Assembly (NCBI GenBank): GCA_958448685.1
Contig: CAUDEV010000010.1
Span: 1 to 23,454 of the forward strand
From: an uncultured Alphaproteobacteria bacterium
Lineage (GTDB): Bacteria; Pseudomonadota; Alphaproteobacteria; RUG11792
Direction of reading: 5' to 3'
DNA length: 23,454 bases
Shown here: piece after piece, positions 7,181-13,982 of the stretch
Layout: each line of letters starts with the position of its first letter
Position numbering within the stretch: position 1 is the first letter of the stretch
Translations under genes and position numbers: made by a program
The notes under the pieces: model-generated
The model's input: only the letters and a program-made list of their open reading frames with translations
What the model was told of the DNA's origin: nothing
Database searches by the model: none

Positions 7181-7408
7181 TTGACATGGAAATAATAAAC
7201 TGAGAAAATAGATATATCTATGATGAGTTTTATAATATCATGTTATTATTAATTTTGTGTTTGATTGGTTATTTGATTGGCTCCATTCCTACGGGATTTC
7301 TCCTTATAAAATAAAGCATTTTAATGGTATAGATCTTCGGGATTTTGGTTCTAACAGCACTGGAGCAACCAATGTTTTGAGGGCCGGAGATAAAAAACTT
7401 GCTTTTTT
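7181..7408 (+). repeat. Direct repeat, left copy (plsY promoter region and 5' end)
   Basis: Bases 7181-7239 match 8978-9036 at 50 of 59 positions, and 7240-7408 match 9037-9200 at 153 of 164 positions once a 5-bp insertion is removed. The match ends sharply after GCTTTTTT, inside plsY. The repeat is in the same orientation as the right copy and brackets the two-gene cassette at 7480-8800. Confidence 0.95.
7240..7408 (+). pseudogene. Truncated, frameshifted second copy of plsY
   Basis: This corresponds to codons 1-55 of the intact plsY at 9037. A tandem duplication of ATAAA (7306-7310 and 7311-7315) creates a TAA at 7312-7314 after 24 codons. All 11 base substitutions against the intact gene are synonymous (for example TTG/CTG, GGC/GGA, ACG/ACA, GCC/GCT), so the copies diverged while both were still under selection for protein. 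The 3' three quarters of the gene are absent. Confidence 0.9.
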
Positions 7409-7415
7409 CTTTATA

Positions 7416-7444
7416 TTGACTTGCTTTTTTCTTCATGCTATAAT
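7416..7444 (+). promoter_or_regulatory. Consensus sigma70 promoter of the cassette
   Basis: TTGACT (7416-7421), a 17-bp spacer and a perfect TATAAT (7439-7444) lie just downstream of the truncated plsY copy and 35 bp before the start at 7480. It is among the best promoter matches in the window. Confidence 0.75.
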
Positions 7445-7479
7445 TACGCAGGATGTGTATTTCGTTTAGGAGTTTTACT

Positions 7480-7857
7480 ATGAAAAAATTTTTATTATTA
7501 GCGTTATTAACAGTTAATTTTTCTTTATATGCTATGGAAGAAGATTATTATGATAGTGATAGTTATGGTACTTCAGATACAGATACATTAATACAGATAG
7601 GAGATATTTTAAGCATTTCTGGGGGAATTGTTGATTACGCTCTTGCAAATAAGACAGTATCGACTTATCCGGAAGATAGTAAAGATTTGATTAAAATTAA
7701 AGAATTAATTCAAACCCGAGAAGATAAAGAGTTTTTTATAGGACAGATAGAGGATTATTTTCTTTCATTTCCTCGAATAGATGCGGCTCGAGAGAATGAT
7801 CTTCGTTTTAATCTTTGTCGTGAATTAGGGGAAAAATTAAGGGGGGATTATGAATAA
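7480..7857 (+). CDS. Small exported acidic protein, first gene of the cassette
   Basis: I do not recognise this 125-residue protein. It begins with a Sec signal peptide (MKKFLLLALLTVNFSLYA, cleavage about 18). The acidic segment EEDYYDSDSYGTSDTDT and a mostly helical body follow, the latter containing KIKELIQTREDKEFF and IEDYFLSFPRID. The start at 7480 is chosen because TAGGAG lies 7 bp upstream and it gives a complete signal peptide; an ATG at 7453 would add nine residues before it. It overlaps the next gene by 8 bp, so translation is probably coupled. Size, acidity and pairing recall immunity or chaperone partners of secreted effectors, but that role is only an inference. Confidence 0.75.
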   Translation: MKKFLLLALLTVNFSLYAMEEDYYDSDSYGTSDTDTLIQIGDILSISGGIVDYALANKTVSTYPEDSKDLIKIKELIQTREDKEFFIGQIEDYFLSFPRIDAARENDLRFNLCRELGEKLRGDYE

Positions 7858-8800
7858 ATTTGGAAAATTAAATATTTTTGCTTTTTTATTTTCAATAATA
7901 TCATTTGGTTTTAACAATATAGGGCTTTCTGCTACTCTTGCTCCAGCAAAGCCAACATATGATTTTAAAGTAAATGGACATGAGTATAATCTTGTCAGAG
8001 GCATTTTTAGATATACTTCAACTACTGCTGGAAGTAACCCTTCTTGTAATCTTATTAATGCATTAGATTTGAAAGATTATTTAATATCAACTGGGAGGCT
8101 GTGTTTTCCAAAATTGGGTGAATTAATTTCAAAACAAGAAAGAATAGCATCGCCAGCGTTGTTATCAGGTTTAAAACAGCATATATTGTTGCATGGTCAT
8201 ATGGGATATTATCCGATATTTTCTTCTCGTGAAGGTATAATTTCATCTTTACAACCCAGAGGAATATTTAATATAAATTTAGAGTGCAAAAGAAGAATAG
8301 CTTTTGATCAATATAGAAAATTAACCGATATGCTAATAACTTCGCAAAGAGATAGTGATCAAGCTAGTATAGTTAATTTGCCAAATTTGATACCTTTAAG
8401 TATTACTACAAGGTTTTCTTTATCCGTACCTAAAGGATATTCTAGTCTTGATCCGTTATTAAAAGGGGGGAGAGTTAATACTGATTTAATACCACCCCCA
8501 TCAGCTGGAGCCAAGTCTTTAGAACAAATTGCTGGTGAAATTATACATTGGGTATTTATGCAATCTATAACTACTCCCATTTTGACTGATGATCTATCAG
8601 ATCATACAAAGTTTTCTATAAAAGCTACATTACCTACTGCTGTAGCAGGATCGGATTTAATTCCCGATGTTATTTCTGGAGAACATATAGGAAATGTAAA
8701 AACAGGAACAGGATGTGCCTATACAGATAATGTAATTATAGGCGTTCAAGTTAGAGATGATGGAAAGATTATTATTACTTCTTTATATCCTGTAGAGTAA
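7850..8800 (+). CDS. Exported protein, second gene of the cassette; possible EndoU-like C-terminus
   Basis: This is a 316-residue protein with a signal peptide (about 1-28, hydrophobic then GLSA-TL), preceded by AAGGGGGG and overlapping the upstream gene. No family is certain. Features in order are HILLHGHMGYYP (111-122) with three His, RGIFNINLE (137-145), SLEQIAGEIIHW (223-234) and the tail DNVIIGVQVRDDGKIIITSL then YPVE (293-316). A His-rich loop, a Ser-led helix and a final strand ending ITxxYP recall the bacterial EndoU ribonuclease fold, where a hydroxyl residue and the Tyr of T-A-Y-P are catalytic; here S311 and Y313 would fill them. This is pattern recall, not a search result. It ends at a strong terminator, so the cassette is closed. 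Confidence 0.75.
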   Translation: MNKFGKLNIFAFLFSIISFGFNNIGLSATLAPAKPTYDFKVNGHEYNLVRGIFRYTSTTAGSNPSCNLINALDLKDYLISTGRLCFPKLGELISKQERIASPALLSGLKQHILLHGHMGYYPIFSSREGIISSLQPRGIFNINLECKRRIAFDQYRKLTDMLITSQRDSDQASIVNLPNLIPLSITTRFSLSVPKGYSSLDPLLKGGRVNTDLIPPPSAGAKSLEQIAGEIIHWVFMQSITTPILTDDLSDHTKFSIKATLPTAVAGSDLIPDVISGEHIGNVKTGTGCAYTDNVIIGVQVRDDGKIIITSLYPVE

Positions 8801-8872
8801 ATATTTGTTAAAAAGAGGTGTTTTAGAAACACTTCTTTTTATTTATCTAATAAAATCCTTTTTAACAAATAT
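8801..8872 (+). terminator. Terminator of the cassette, nested in a larger inverted repeat
   Basis: AAAAAGAGGTGTTT (8810-8823) pairs with AAACACTTCTTTTT (8827-8840) with one G-U pair and a 3-base loop, ending in five T. An outer perfect 15-bp repeat, 8801-8815 with 8858-8872, shares bases with the left arm, so the two full stems are alternatives. Confidence 0.8.
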
Positions 8873-8977
8873 AAATTTCAATGATTATTCACAATTAGAA
8901 AATCTAACTAATCTGAATTACAATAACTGTAGGGATGATAAAGTATAAGATTTCAGCCAAGAGCTTTATAATATTAG

Positions 8978-9200
8978 TTGACATAGGTATGCTAAACTGA
9001 GAAAATAAATTTATCTGTGATAAGTTTTATAATATCATGTTGTTATTAATTTTGTGTCTGATAGGTTATCTGATTGGATCTATTCCTACAGGATTTCTCC
9101 TTATAAAGCATTTTAATGGTATAGATCTTCGGGATTTTGGATCTAACAGCACTGGAGCAACTAATGTTTTGAGAGCTGGAGATAAAAAACTTGCTTTTTT
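8978..9200 (+). repeat. Direct repeat, right copy (promoter region and 5' end of intact plsY)
   Basis: This is the partner of 7181-7408. It includes TTGACA at 8978-8983 with a weak -10 (GAAAAT, 17 bp on) and TTTATAATATC directly before the plsY ATG, all conserved in the left copy. Non-coding identity (85%) is lower than coding identity (93%). Confidence 0.95.
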
Positions 9201-9639
9201 TACGCTTTTTTTTGATGCATTAAAAGGCATTATTTTTACAATCTTTATAAAATACTTTTTTCCTGATTCGATTAATTTAATAGCTGTTTTTTGTTGTATA
9301 TTGGGGCATACATATCCTATTTGGTTGAAATTTAAAGGAGGAAAAGGCGTTGCTACATCTGCAGGGATATTTCTTGTTCTGTCTCCATTATACGGATTTA
9401 TTTCAATTGTAGTTTGGGCTTTAGTTGCGAAATTATTAAAAATATCTTCTATCGCATCATTAATTTTATCCGCCTCATTTGTGACATTGTGTTCGTACGG
9501 TATTTTATTTTCAAATACAAAATTAGATGTTTTTATATTTTCTATTTGCTGTTTCTTATTTTTAATTTTTACTCATTTGAATAATATAAAGCGTTTGCTG
9601 AATAAAGATGAATCTCAAACGACTTTGACGAAAATATAA
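9037..9639 (+). CDS. plsY: PlsY: acyl-phosphate glycerol-3-phosphate acyltransferase
   Basis: This multi-pass inner-membrane enzyme transfers the acyl group from acyl-phosphate to glycerol 3-phosphate, the first step of phospholipid synthesis in most bacteria. The 200-residue protein has all three family motifs: GSIPTGFLL, then DLRDFGSNSTGATNVLRAGDK (a G-S-N-x-G-A-T-N-V-x-R core at about 36-47), then GHTYPIWLKFKGGKGVATSAG around residues 90-110. The C-terminal tail KDESQTTLTKI is polar. There is no good ribosome binding site; TATAAT lies only 4 bp before the ATG. It is intact and is presumably the working copy, while a broken 5' copy lies at 7240. Confidence 0.95.
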   Translation: MLLLILCLIGYLIGSIPTGFLLIKHFNGIDLRDFGSNSTGATNVLRAGDKKLAFFTLFFDALKGIIFTIFIKYFFPDSINLIAVFCCILGHTYPIWLKFKGGKGVATSAGIFLVLSPLYGFISIVVWALVAKLLKISSIASLILSASFVTLCSYGILFSNTKLDVFIFSICCFLFLIFTHLNNIKRLLNKDESQTTLTKI

Positions 9640-9768
9640 AAATTTTCACATTTTTAAACTTTTTTTGTAAAAATTAACTGAATTTTAACGGTTTTAGCTT
9701 TAATCTTATATTAGGATAGTAAGAAAATAGAATATAAAATTCTATAGTAATATTTTGAGGAAAGATCA

Positions 9769-10299
9769 ATGGCAGAAAGCAGACAGCATACTTTGGATAG
9801 AGTCAGGAAGCCAAGAGTACATATTACTTATGATGTTGAAATAGGTGATGCAATTGAAAAAAAGGAATTGCCTTTCGTCGTTGGAGTATTGGCAGATTTA
9901 TCAGGAATGCCTGAAAATCCTTTGCCAAAAATGAAGAATAGAAAATTTGTCGAAATAGATAGAGATAATTTCACAGAAGTTATGGGAGTTATTAATCCAA
10001 GATTAGTTCTGCGTATTCCGAATAGGCTCTCAGACGAAAATCCTGAAATAAGCGTTGAATTAAGATTTAAAGAACTATCCGATTTCGAACCTCAAAATCT
10101 TGCTAAAAATATACCAAGTTTAGCTGAATTGTATAAGAAAAGAAATAATCTTAAAAATTTGATTACGAAAATGGATGGAAATGATCCTCTTGAGAATCTC
10201 TTAACACAGATAATGAAAAATGCAGATAATTTGCAGAAGCTAAAAAAAGAACTAGACGAAAGAGGTACGCAAAATTCATCTGAGACAGCTAAGGAATAA
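9769..10299 (+). CDS. tssB: TssB (VipA/ImpB), type VI secretion sheath small subunit
   Basis: TssB and TssC co-assemble into the contractile sheath that fires the Hcp tube. The 176-residue protein has the family signature near the N-terminus, RVRKPRVHITYDVEIG followed by ELPFVVGVLADLSG, and then FVEIDRDNF and a conserved LRIPNRL region. The C-terminal part is helical and charged, with a coiled-coil look (LQKLKKELDERG). A GAGGAAAG site lies 5 bp before the ATG. A tentative TATATT box sits at 9707-9712 without a good -35. tssC follows after 13 bp. There are no tssA, tssE, hcp or other T6SS core genes next to it, so the system is dispersed. Confidence 0.95.
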   Translation: MAESRQHTLDRVRKPRVHITYDVEIGDAIEKKELPFVVGVLADLSGMPENPLPKMKNRKFVEIDRDNFTEVMGVINPRLVLRIPNRLSDENPEISVELRFKELSDFEPQNLAKNIPSLAELYKKRNNLKNLITKMDGNDPLENLLTQIMKNADNLQKLKKELDERGTQNSSETAKE

Positions 10300-10312
10300 A
10301 GGGGAGTGAAAA

Positions 10313-11779
10313 ATGGCAGACGAAGTAATTATCATACCGGAAGAAGCAAAAATACTAGATATACTTCTTCATGAACGGAAGATGGCAAGATTTCCTGAAC
10401 AGGAAGAAAATGCTATAGAAATGTTAATAGAATTTGTTAATGAACTTCAAGGGGTAACAGAATCAATAAATGATTCCGGAGTTATATCGTTCTTGACTCG
10501 GAGAATTGCAGAAATAGATGAACTGTTAACGAATCAAATTAATGAGATTTTGCATCATCCTGATTTTCAAAGACTTGAGGGATCTTGGCGTGGTTTGAAT
10601 TATTTCGTCATGAATACGGAAACAAGCACAAGGCTGAAAATAAGGCTTATGAACGCTTCTATGAAAGACGTTAGGGATGATTTGACCAAAGCGATAGAAT
10701 TTGATCAAAGCGCTCTTTTCAAGAAGATATATGAGGAAGAATATGGGACTTTTGGAGGATCTCCTTATTCATGTTTGATTGGAGATTATTCATTTACAAA
10801 TCATCCCCAGGATATTCAATTGCTTGAACATATTTCCGGACTTGCAGCGGCGGCTCATACGCCATTTATATCATCAGTTTCTCCTTTGTTTTTTAACTTA
10901 GATAAATTTGAAGATATGCCATTGCCGAGAGATCTTGCAAAAGTTTTCGAATCCCCAGATTATATAAAATGGAATTCATTCAGAAATACTGAAGATTCCA
11001 GATATGTTGCTTTGTTGCTTCCACGTGTGTTGATGAGATTGCCTTATGGTCCAGACACGTTACCTGTCGTTGAGTTTAATTTTAAAGAAAACGTTGGAAT
11101 AGGGGATACTGATAAATTTTGTTGGGGAAATCCAGCTTATGCATTGGGGCAAAGGATAACGGATGCTTTTGCAAAATATAGCTGGACAGCTGCAATAAGA
11201 GGTGTTGAAGGTGGAGGAAAGGTCGAAGGTCTTCCAACTTATATCTTCAAGACTTTAGAAGGTGATAAGGTCGTTAAATGTCCAACAGAAGTTGCGATTA
11301 CAGACCGTAGAGAAAAAGAACTCAGTGATCTTGGATTTATTTCTGTGTGTTATTGCAAAGGATCAGATTATGCAGTATTCTTTGGTGGACAAACAACGCA
11401 AAAGCCTAAGATTTATAACTTAGATGATGCAAATGCTAACGCATCTATTTCGGCCAGAATAACTTATATGTTGGCGGCTTCTCGTTTTGCGCATTATGTC
11501 AAAGTGTTGATGCGAGATAAAGTTGGCTCTTTCTTAACAAAAGAAAATGTGGAAAATTATTTAAATACGTGGCTTGCTTCGTATGTGCTCCTGAATGACG
11601 ATGCTCCAGCTCATATAAAAGCCGCTTATCCTCTTCGTGAAGGAAGAATCGATGTTTATGATGTCCCAGGGTCTCCAGGGGCTTATAGATCTATTATATA
11701 TTTAAGACCACATTTTCAAATGGAGGAATTGACTGCTTCAATAAGATTAGTAGCGACACTTCCTGCAAGGGCTGGTTAA
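10313..11779 (+). CDS. tssC: TssC (VipB/ImpC), type VI secretion sheath large subunit
   Basis: This is the large sheath protein, partner of TssB, and the substrate of ClpV recycling in systems that use it. At 488 residues it matches the usual 490-500. It has the hallmark LEGSWRGLNYFV (88-99), EEEYGTFGGSPYSCLIGDY, HISGLAAAAHTPFISS, MRLPYG, the FCWGNPAYALGQRI block and the C-terminal FQMEELTASIRLVATLPA. An AGGGGAG site precedes the ATG. No frameshift or missing motif is seen, so the sheath is probably functional. Confidence 0.97.
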   Translation: MADEVIIIPEEAKILDILLHERKMARFPEQEENAIEMLIEFVNELQGVTESINDSGVISFLTRRIAEIDELLTNQINEILHHPDFQRLEGSWRGLNYFVMNTETSTRLKIRLMNASMKDVRDDLTKAIEFDQSALFKKIYEEEYGTFGGSPYSCLIGDYSFTNHPQDIQLLEHISGLAAAAHTPFISSVSPLFFNLDKFEDMPLPRDLAKVFESPDYIKWNSFRNTEDSRYVALLLPRVLMRLPYGPDTLPVVEFNFKENVGIGDTDKFCWGNPAYALGQRITDAFAKYSWTAAIRGVEGGGKVEGLPTYIFKTLEGDKVVKCPTEVAITDRREKELSDLGFISVCYCKGSDYAVFFGGQTTQKPKIYNLDDANANASISARITYMLAASRFAHYVKVLMRDKVGSFLTKENVENYLNTWLASYVLLNDDAPAHIKAAYPLREGRIDVYDVPGSPGAYRSIIYLRPHFQMEELTASIRLVATLPARAG

Positions 11780-11797
11780 ACTGAAAGGAACTGAAAT

Positions 11798-12991
11798 ATG
11801 TTTATGAAATTTTTGCTTATATGTTTAGGATTTGTTTCCGGCATTGTTTATTCTCAAGAGATCTTGACAAAGGAACAATTGAGCAAAAGCATAAATGATA
11901 TTTCAAAAGAGCAAATAAATAACGGATTAAATGATATTATGAAAAAACACTCTGATGCTGTTGTTTTGATTCATACAATCAGTAATTTTGCAGAAGATGA
12001 TGGATTTATCTATAATTCAGCAATAAAAAAACGTTTGAAAAAGCATCATTATAAGCATGGAGTTATCTCAGGGGTATTACTGTCCAAAGACGGAATAGTT
12101 TGTACGACAAGTAATGGAGTTATGAATTCTGATAAAATCATAGTATCCATAAAGAGTGAACTGAAGCCTATTTCAAAAGATAGTGTGATAACTCTTGGAG
12201 AAAATGATTATGAAGCAAAAGTTATAAAAATTATTCCTGATCTTAATTTAGCATTTTTAAAAATAACTCCGAAAAAAGGTGGCAAATTTGCCTATCTAAA
12301 ACTTGGAAATGATACATCTTTAATAAATAACAAAGGTATACTTTTGAACAGTTCCGTCATTATTGGGAAAGCAAAAGGTGAAAAATTTGTTAGTCACTCG
12401 TTTCCGGCGAATTCAAAGAACAACTTTTCAATTATAGCAAAGGGGGTTGAGAAAATTTCTTATAAGAAGGTATCCGGAACTCCTGCTTTGTTAATAGAAA
12501 ATGCTATAACGAATTCCGCGGTTCTTCCGGAAAATGAAGGAGGGGCAGTTATCGACAAGGAAGGGAAACTTCTGGGAATTGCTTTTTTTAATGATAAGGA
12601 TTTTTCAGTAACGAGTTCTATGGCAATTCCTGTTTCCATAATAAAACAGGCGATAAAAATTGCAATTCCTTATATGTTATCTTATTCAAATGAGTCATAT
12701 ATTGGAATAACTCCTATTATGTCCGATTTTGCTTTTCCAGAAAATTTGAAAAAAACATTGAATATAATTTCTGATACTAATTCTATTGTTATGGTAGAAT
12801 CAGTAGATCTTGATTCATCAGCAAATAAATCGGGTATTAAAGCTCACGATATAATTCTTAAGTTCAACGATGATTTCGTGAAAGATATTGAAACATATAG
12901 AAATCTTGAAAAAGCATCTTGGGGGAAACAAACTGTAAGTTTAAAAATACTGCGTAATAATAAGTTATTTGATATCGAAATAAGCAGATAA
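11798..12991 (+). CDS. Exported HtrA/DegP-like protein with lost catalytic triad (pseudoprotease) plus PDZ
   Basis: The 397-residue protein has a Sec signal peptide (about 1-19, IVYS-QE), a chymotrypsin-like fold and a C-terminal PDZ domain (about 300-397, with ANKSGIKAHDIILKFND as the typical PDZ turn). Aligning motifs by eye to DegP, the His loop TNNHVV reads T-S-N-G-V-M (G107). The SDIAL motif reads LNLAF (N150). GNSGG reads ENEGG (E247). All three catalytic residues are therefore replaced, so proteolysis is unlikely and a binding or scaffold role in the periplasm is more likely. GGAA lies 8 bp before the first ATG. It starts 18 bp after tssC, implying cotranscription with the sheath genes. 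The call is firm for the fold and moderate for the T6SS link. Confidence 0.85.
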   Translation: MFMKFLLICLGFVSGIVYSQEILTKEQLSKSINDISKEQINNGLNDIMKKHSDAVVLIHTISNFAEDDGFIYNSAIKKRLKKHHYKHGVISGVLLSKDGIVCTTSNGVMNSDKIIVSIKSELKPISKDSVITLGENDYEAKVIKIIPDLNLAFLKITPKKGGKFAYLKLGNDTSLINNKGILLNSSVIIGKAKGEKFVSHSFPANSKNNFSIIAKGVEKISYKKVSGTPALLIENAITNSAVLPENEGGAVIDKEGKLLGIAFFNDKDFSVTSSMAIPVSIIKQAIKIAIPYMLSYSNESYIGITPIMSDFAFPENLKKTLNIISDTNSIVMVESVDLDSSANKSGIKAHDIILKFNDDFVKDIETYRNLEKASWGKQTVSLKILRNNKLFDIEISR

Positions 12992-13016
12992 AATTATATA
13001 CTAAATGACTTCTGAG

Positions 13017-13047
13017 TACGCGCCATGCAGAATATACATGACGCGTA
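13017..13047. repeat. G+C-rich hairpin between convergent genes
   Basis: TACGCGCCATG (13017-13027) pairs with CATGACGCGTA (13037-13047) with one mismatch. It lies between the stops of the HtrA-like gene and the BI-1 gene. There is no U tract, as with the hairpin at 1865-1906, so it may be a factor-aided terminator or an mRNA end stabiliser. Confidence 0.5.
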
Positions 13048-13058
13048 TATATAAAAAA

Positions 13059-13745
13059 TTAACGACGATCTCCTAAAAAACGAAGTATTGATAAAAACAT
13101 ATTTATGAAATCCAAATAAAGTGTCAAAGCACCGAGAACTGCTCTTTTCTTTAAGCTTTCTTCATCAGATGTGAGATCATAAAATGTTTTTATTTTTTGT
13201 ACATCAAAAGCTGTCAAACCAGCAAAAATTATGATGCATAATGCAGAAAGTCCAATTTGAAGAGCCGAGCTTCTTAAAAATAAGTTAACAATAGAAGAAA
13301 TGATTACAGCAAACAAACCCACTGTCATGAAAGAACCTACTCCTGTTAAATCTTTTTTTGTTGTATAGCCGTATAAGCTCATTCCTCCAAAAAATATAGC
13401 GGTCATAAAGAAAGAATTTGCGATACTCTCTCCAGTGTAGGTAGCAAACAACGGGGATAAGAAAGCCCCCAACAAAGCGGAATATATCCAGAATAAACCA
13501 CCAGCTTTTTCAGAACTTATTTTATTTATTCTTGCAGATATGTAAATTACTATTGCGAAAGTAGCGATCATTAATATAATAGAAAATCCGCTGGCCATGA
13601 AAGCTAACACTTCTGGATTAACTGAGCAGATAAATGCAACCAAGCCAGTTAAACAAAGAGCTAAAAACATTCTGTTATAAACAGAAATCATGTATTTTCT
13701 GAGCCCATCTCCCATAATTATAGGACTTGAATTAAATTCATTCAT
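13059..13745 (-). CDS. Bax inhibitor-1/YccA family inner-membrane protein
   Basis: The 228-residue protein is almost wholly made of about seven transmembrane helices. The N-terminal RKYMISVYNRMFLALCLTG matches the family entry motif. GGMSLYGYTTKKDLTG in the middle and FAGLTAFDVQKIKTFYD near the end match the UPF0005/BI-1 signature, including the conserved Asp region. The C-terminus ALTLYLDFINMFLSILRFLG is typical. Members are linked to calcium leak and to FtsH-regulated membrane quality control. GAGGTG lies 5 bp before the ATG. It stands alone, with an extended -10 promoter. Confidence 0.93.
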   Translation of the reverse strand: MNEFNSSPIIMGDGLRKYMISVYNRMFLALCLTGLVAFICSVNPEVLAFMASGFSIILMIATFAIVIYISARINKISSEKAGGLFWIYSALLGAFLSPLFATYTGESIANSFFMTAIFFGGMSLYGYTTKKDLTGVGSFMTVGLFAVIISSIVNLFLRSSALQIGLSALCIIIFAGLTAFDVQKIKTFYDLTSDEESLKKRAVLGALTLYLDFINMFLSILRFLGDRR

Positions 13746-13777
13746 GGTAACACCTCTATAAAAATTTTAATATCTTT

Positions 13778-13789
13778 ATTATAACACAT
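13778..13789 (-). promoter_or_regulatory. Extended -10 promoter of the BI-1 family gene
   Basis: The minus strand reads ATGTGTTATAAT, with TATAAT about 32 bp before the start at 13745. It is identical over 12 bases to the element at 3522-3533. No clear -35 box is visible. Confidence 0.5.
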
Positions 13790-13918
13790 TTGTTCAAGAT
13801 TTACGATAGTGTAAAGTACGAAAATTTAAAGATTTTAAAATTTATTAATTTGGTATTTCGTTTCAAATTTTCATATTATTATCAATATGTTTGCTAATCT
13901 CTTCCCTCTTATGATAAT

Positions 13919-13948
13919 TTGAAACAGAAATGCTTTTTGTAGTATAAT
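13919..13948 (+). promoter_or_regulatory. Promoter of the M16 peptidase-rlpA-aldolase-ABC-F run
   Basis: TTGAAA (13919-13924), an 18-bp spacer and a perfect TATAAT (13943-13948) lie 34 bp before the ATG at 13983. Confidence 0.65.
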
Positions 13949-13982
13949 TATTGTCTAAGATTAGGCTAAAAAGATATAGTTA

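Noticed and set aside
7240..7314. The 24-codon peptide left at the start of the broken plsY copy as a functional small membrane protein
   Set aside because: It arises from a 5-bp duplication in a truncated gene, and no ribosome binding site or independent conservation is visible.
9650..9680. Terminator after plsY (AATTTTCACA with TGTAAAAATT)
   Set aside because: The stem is almost only A-T with a mismatch and a long loop; too weak to call.
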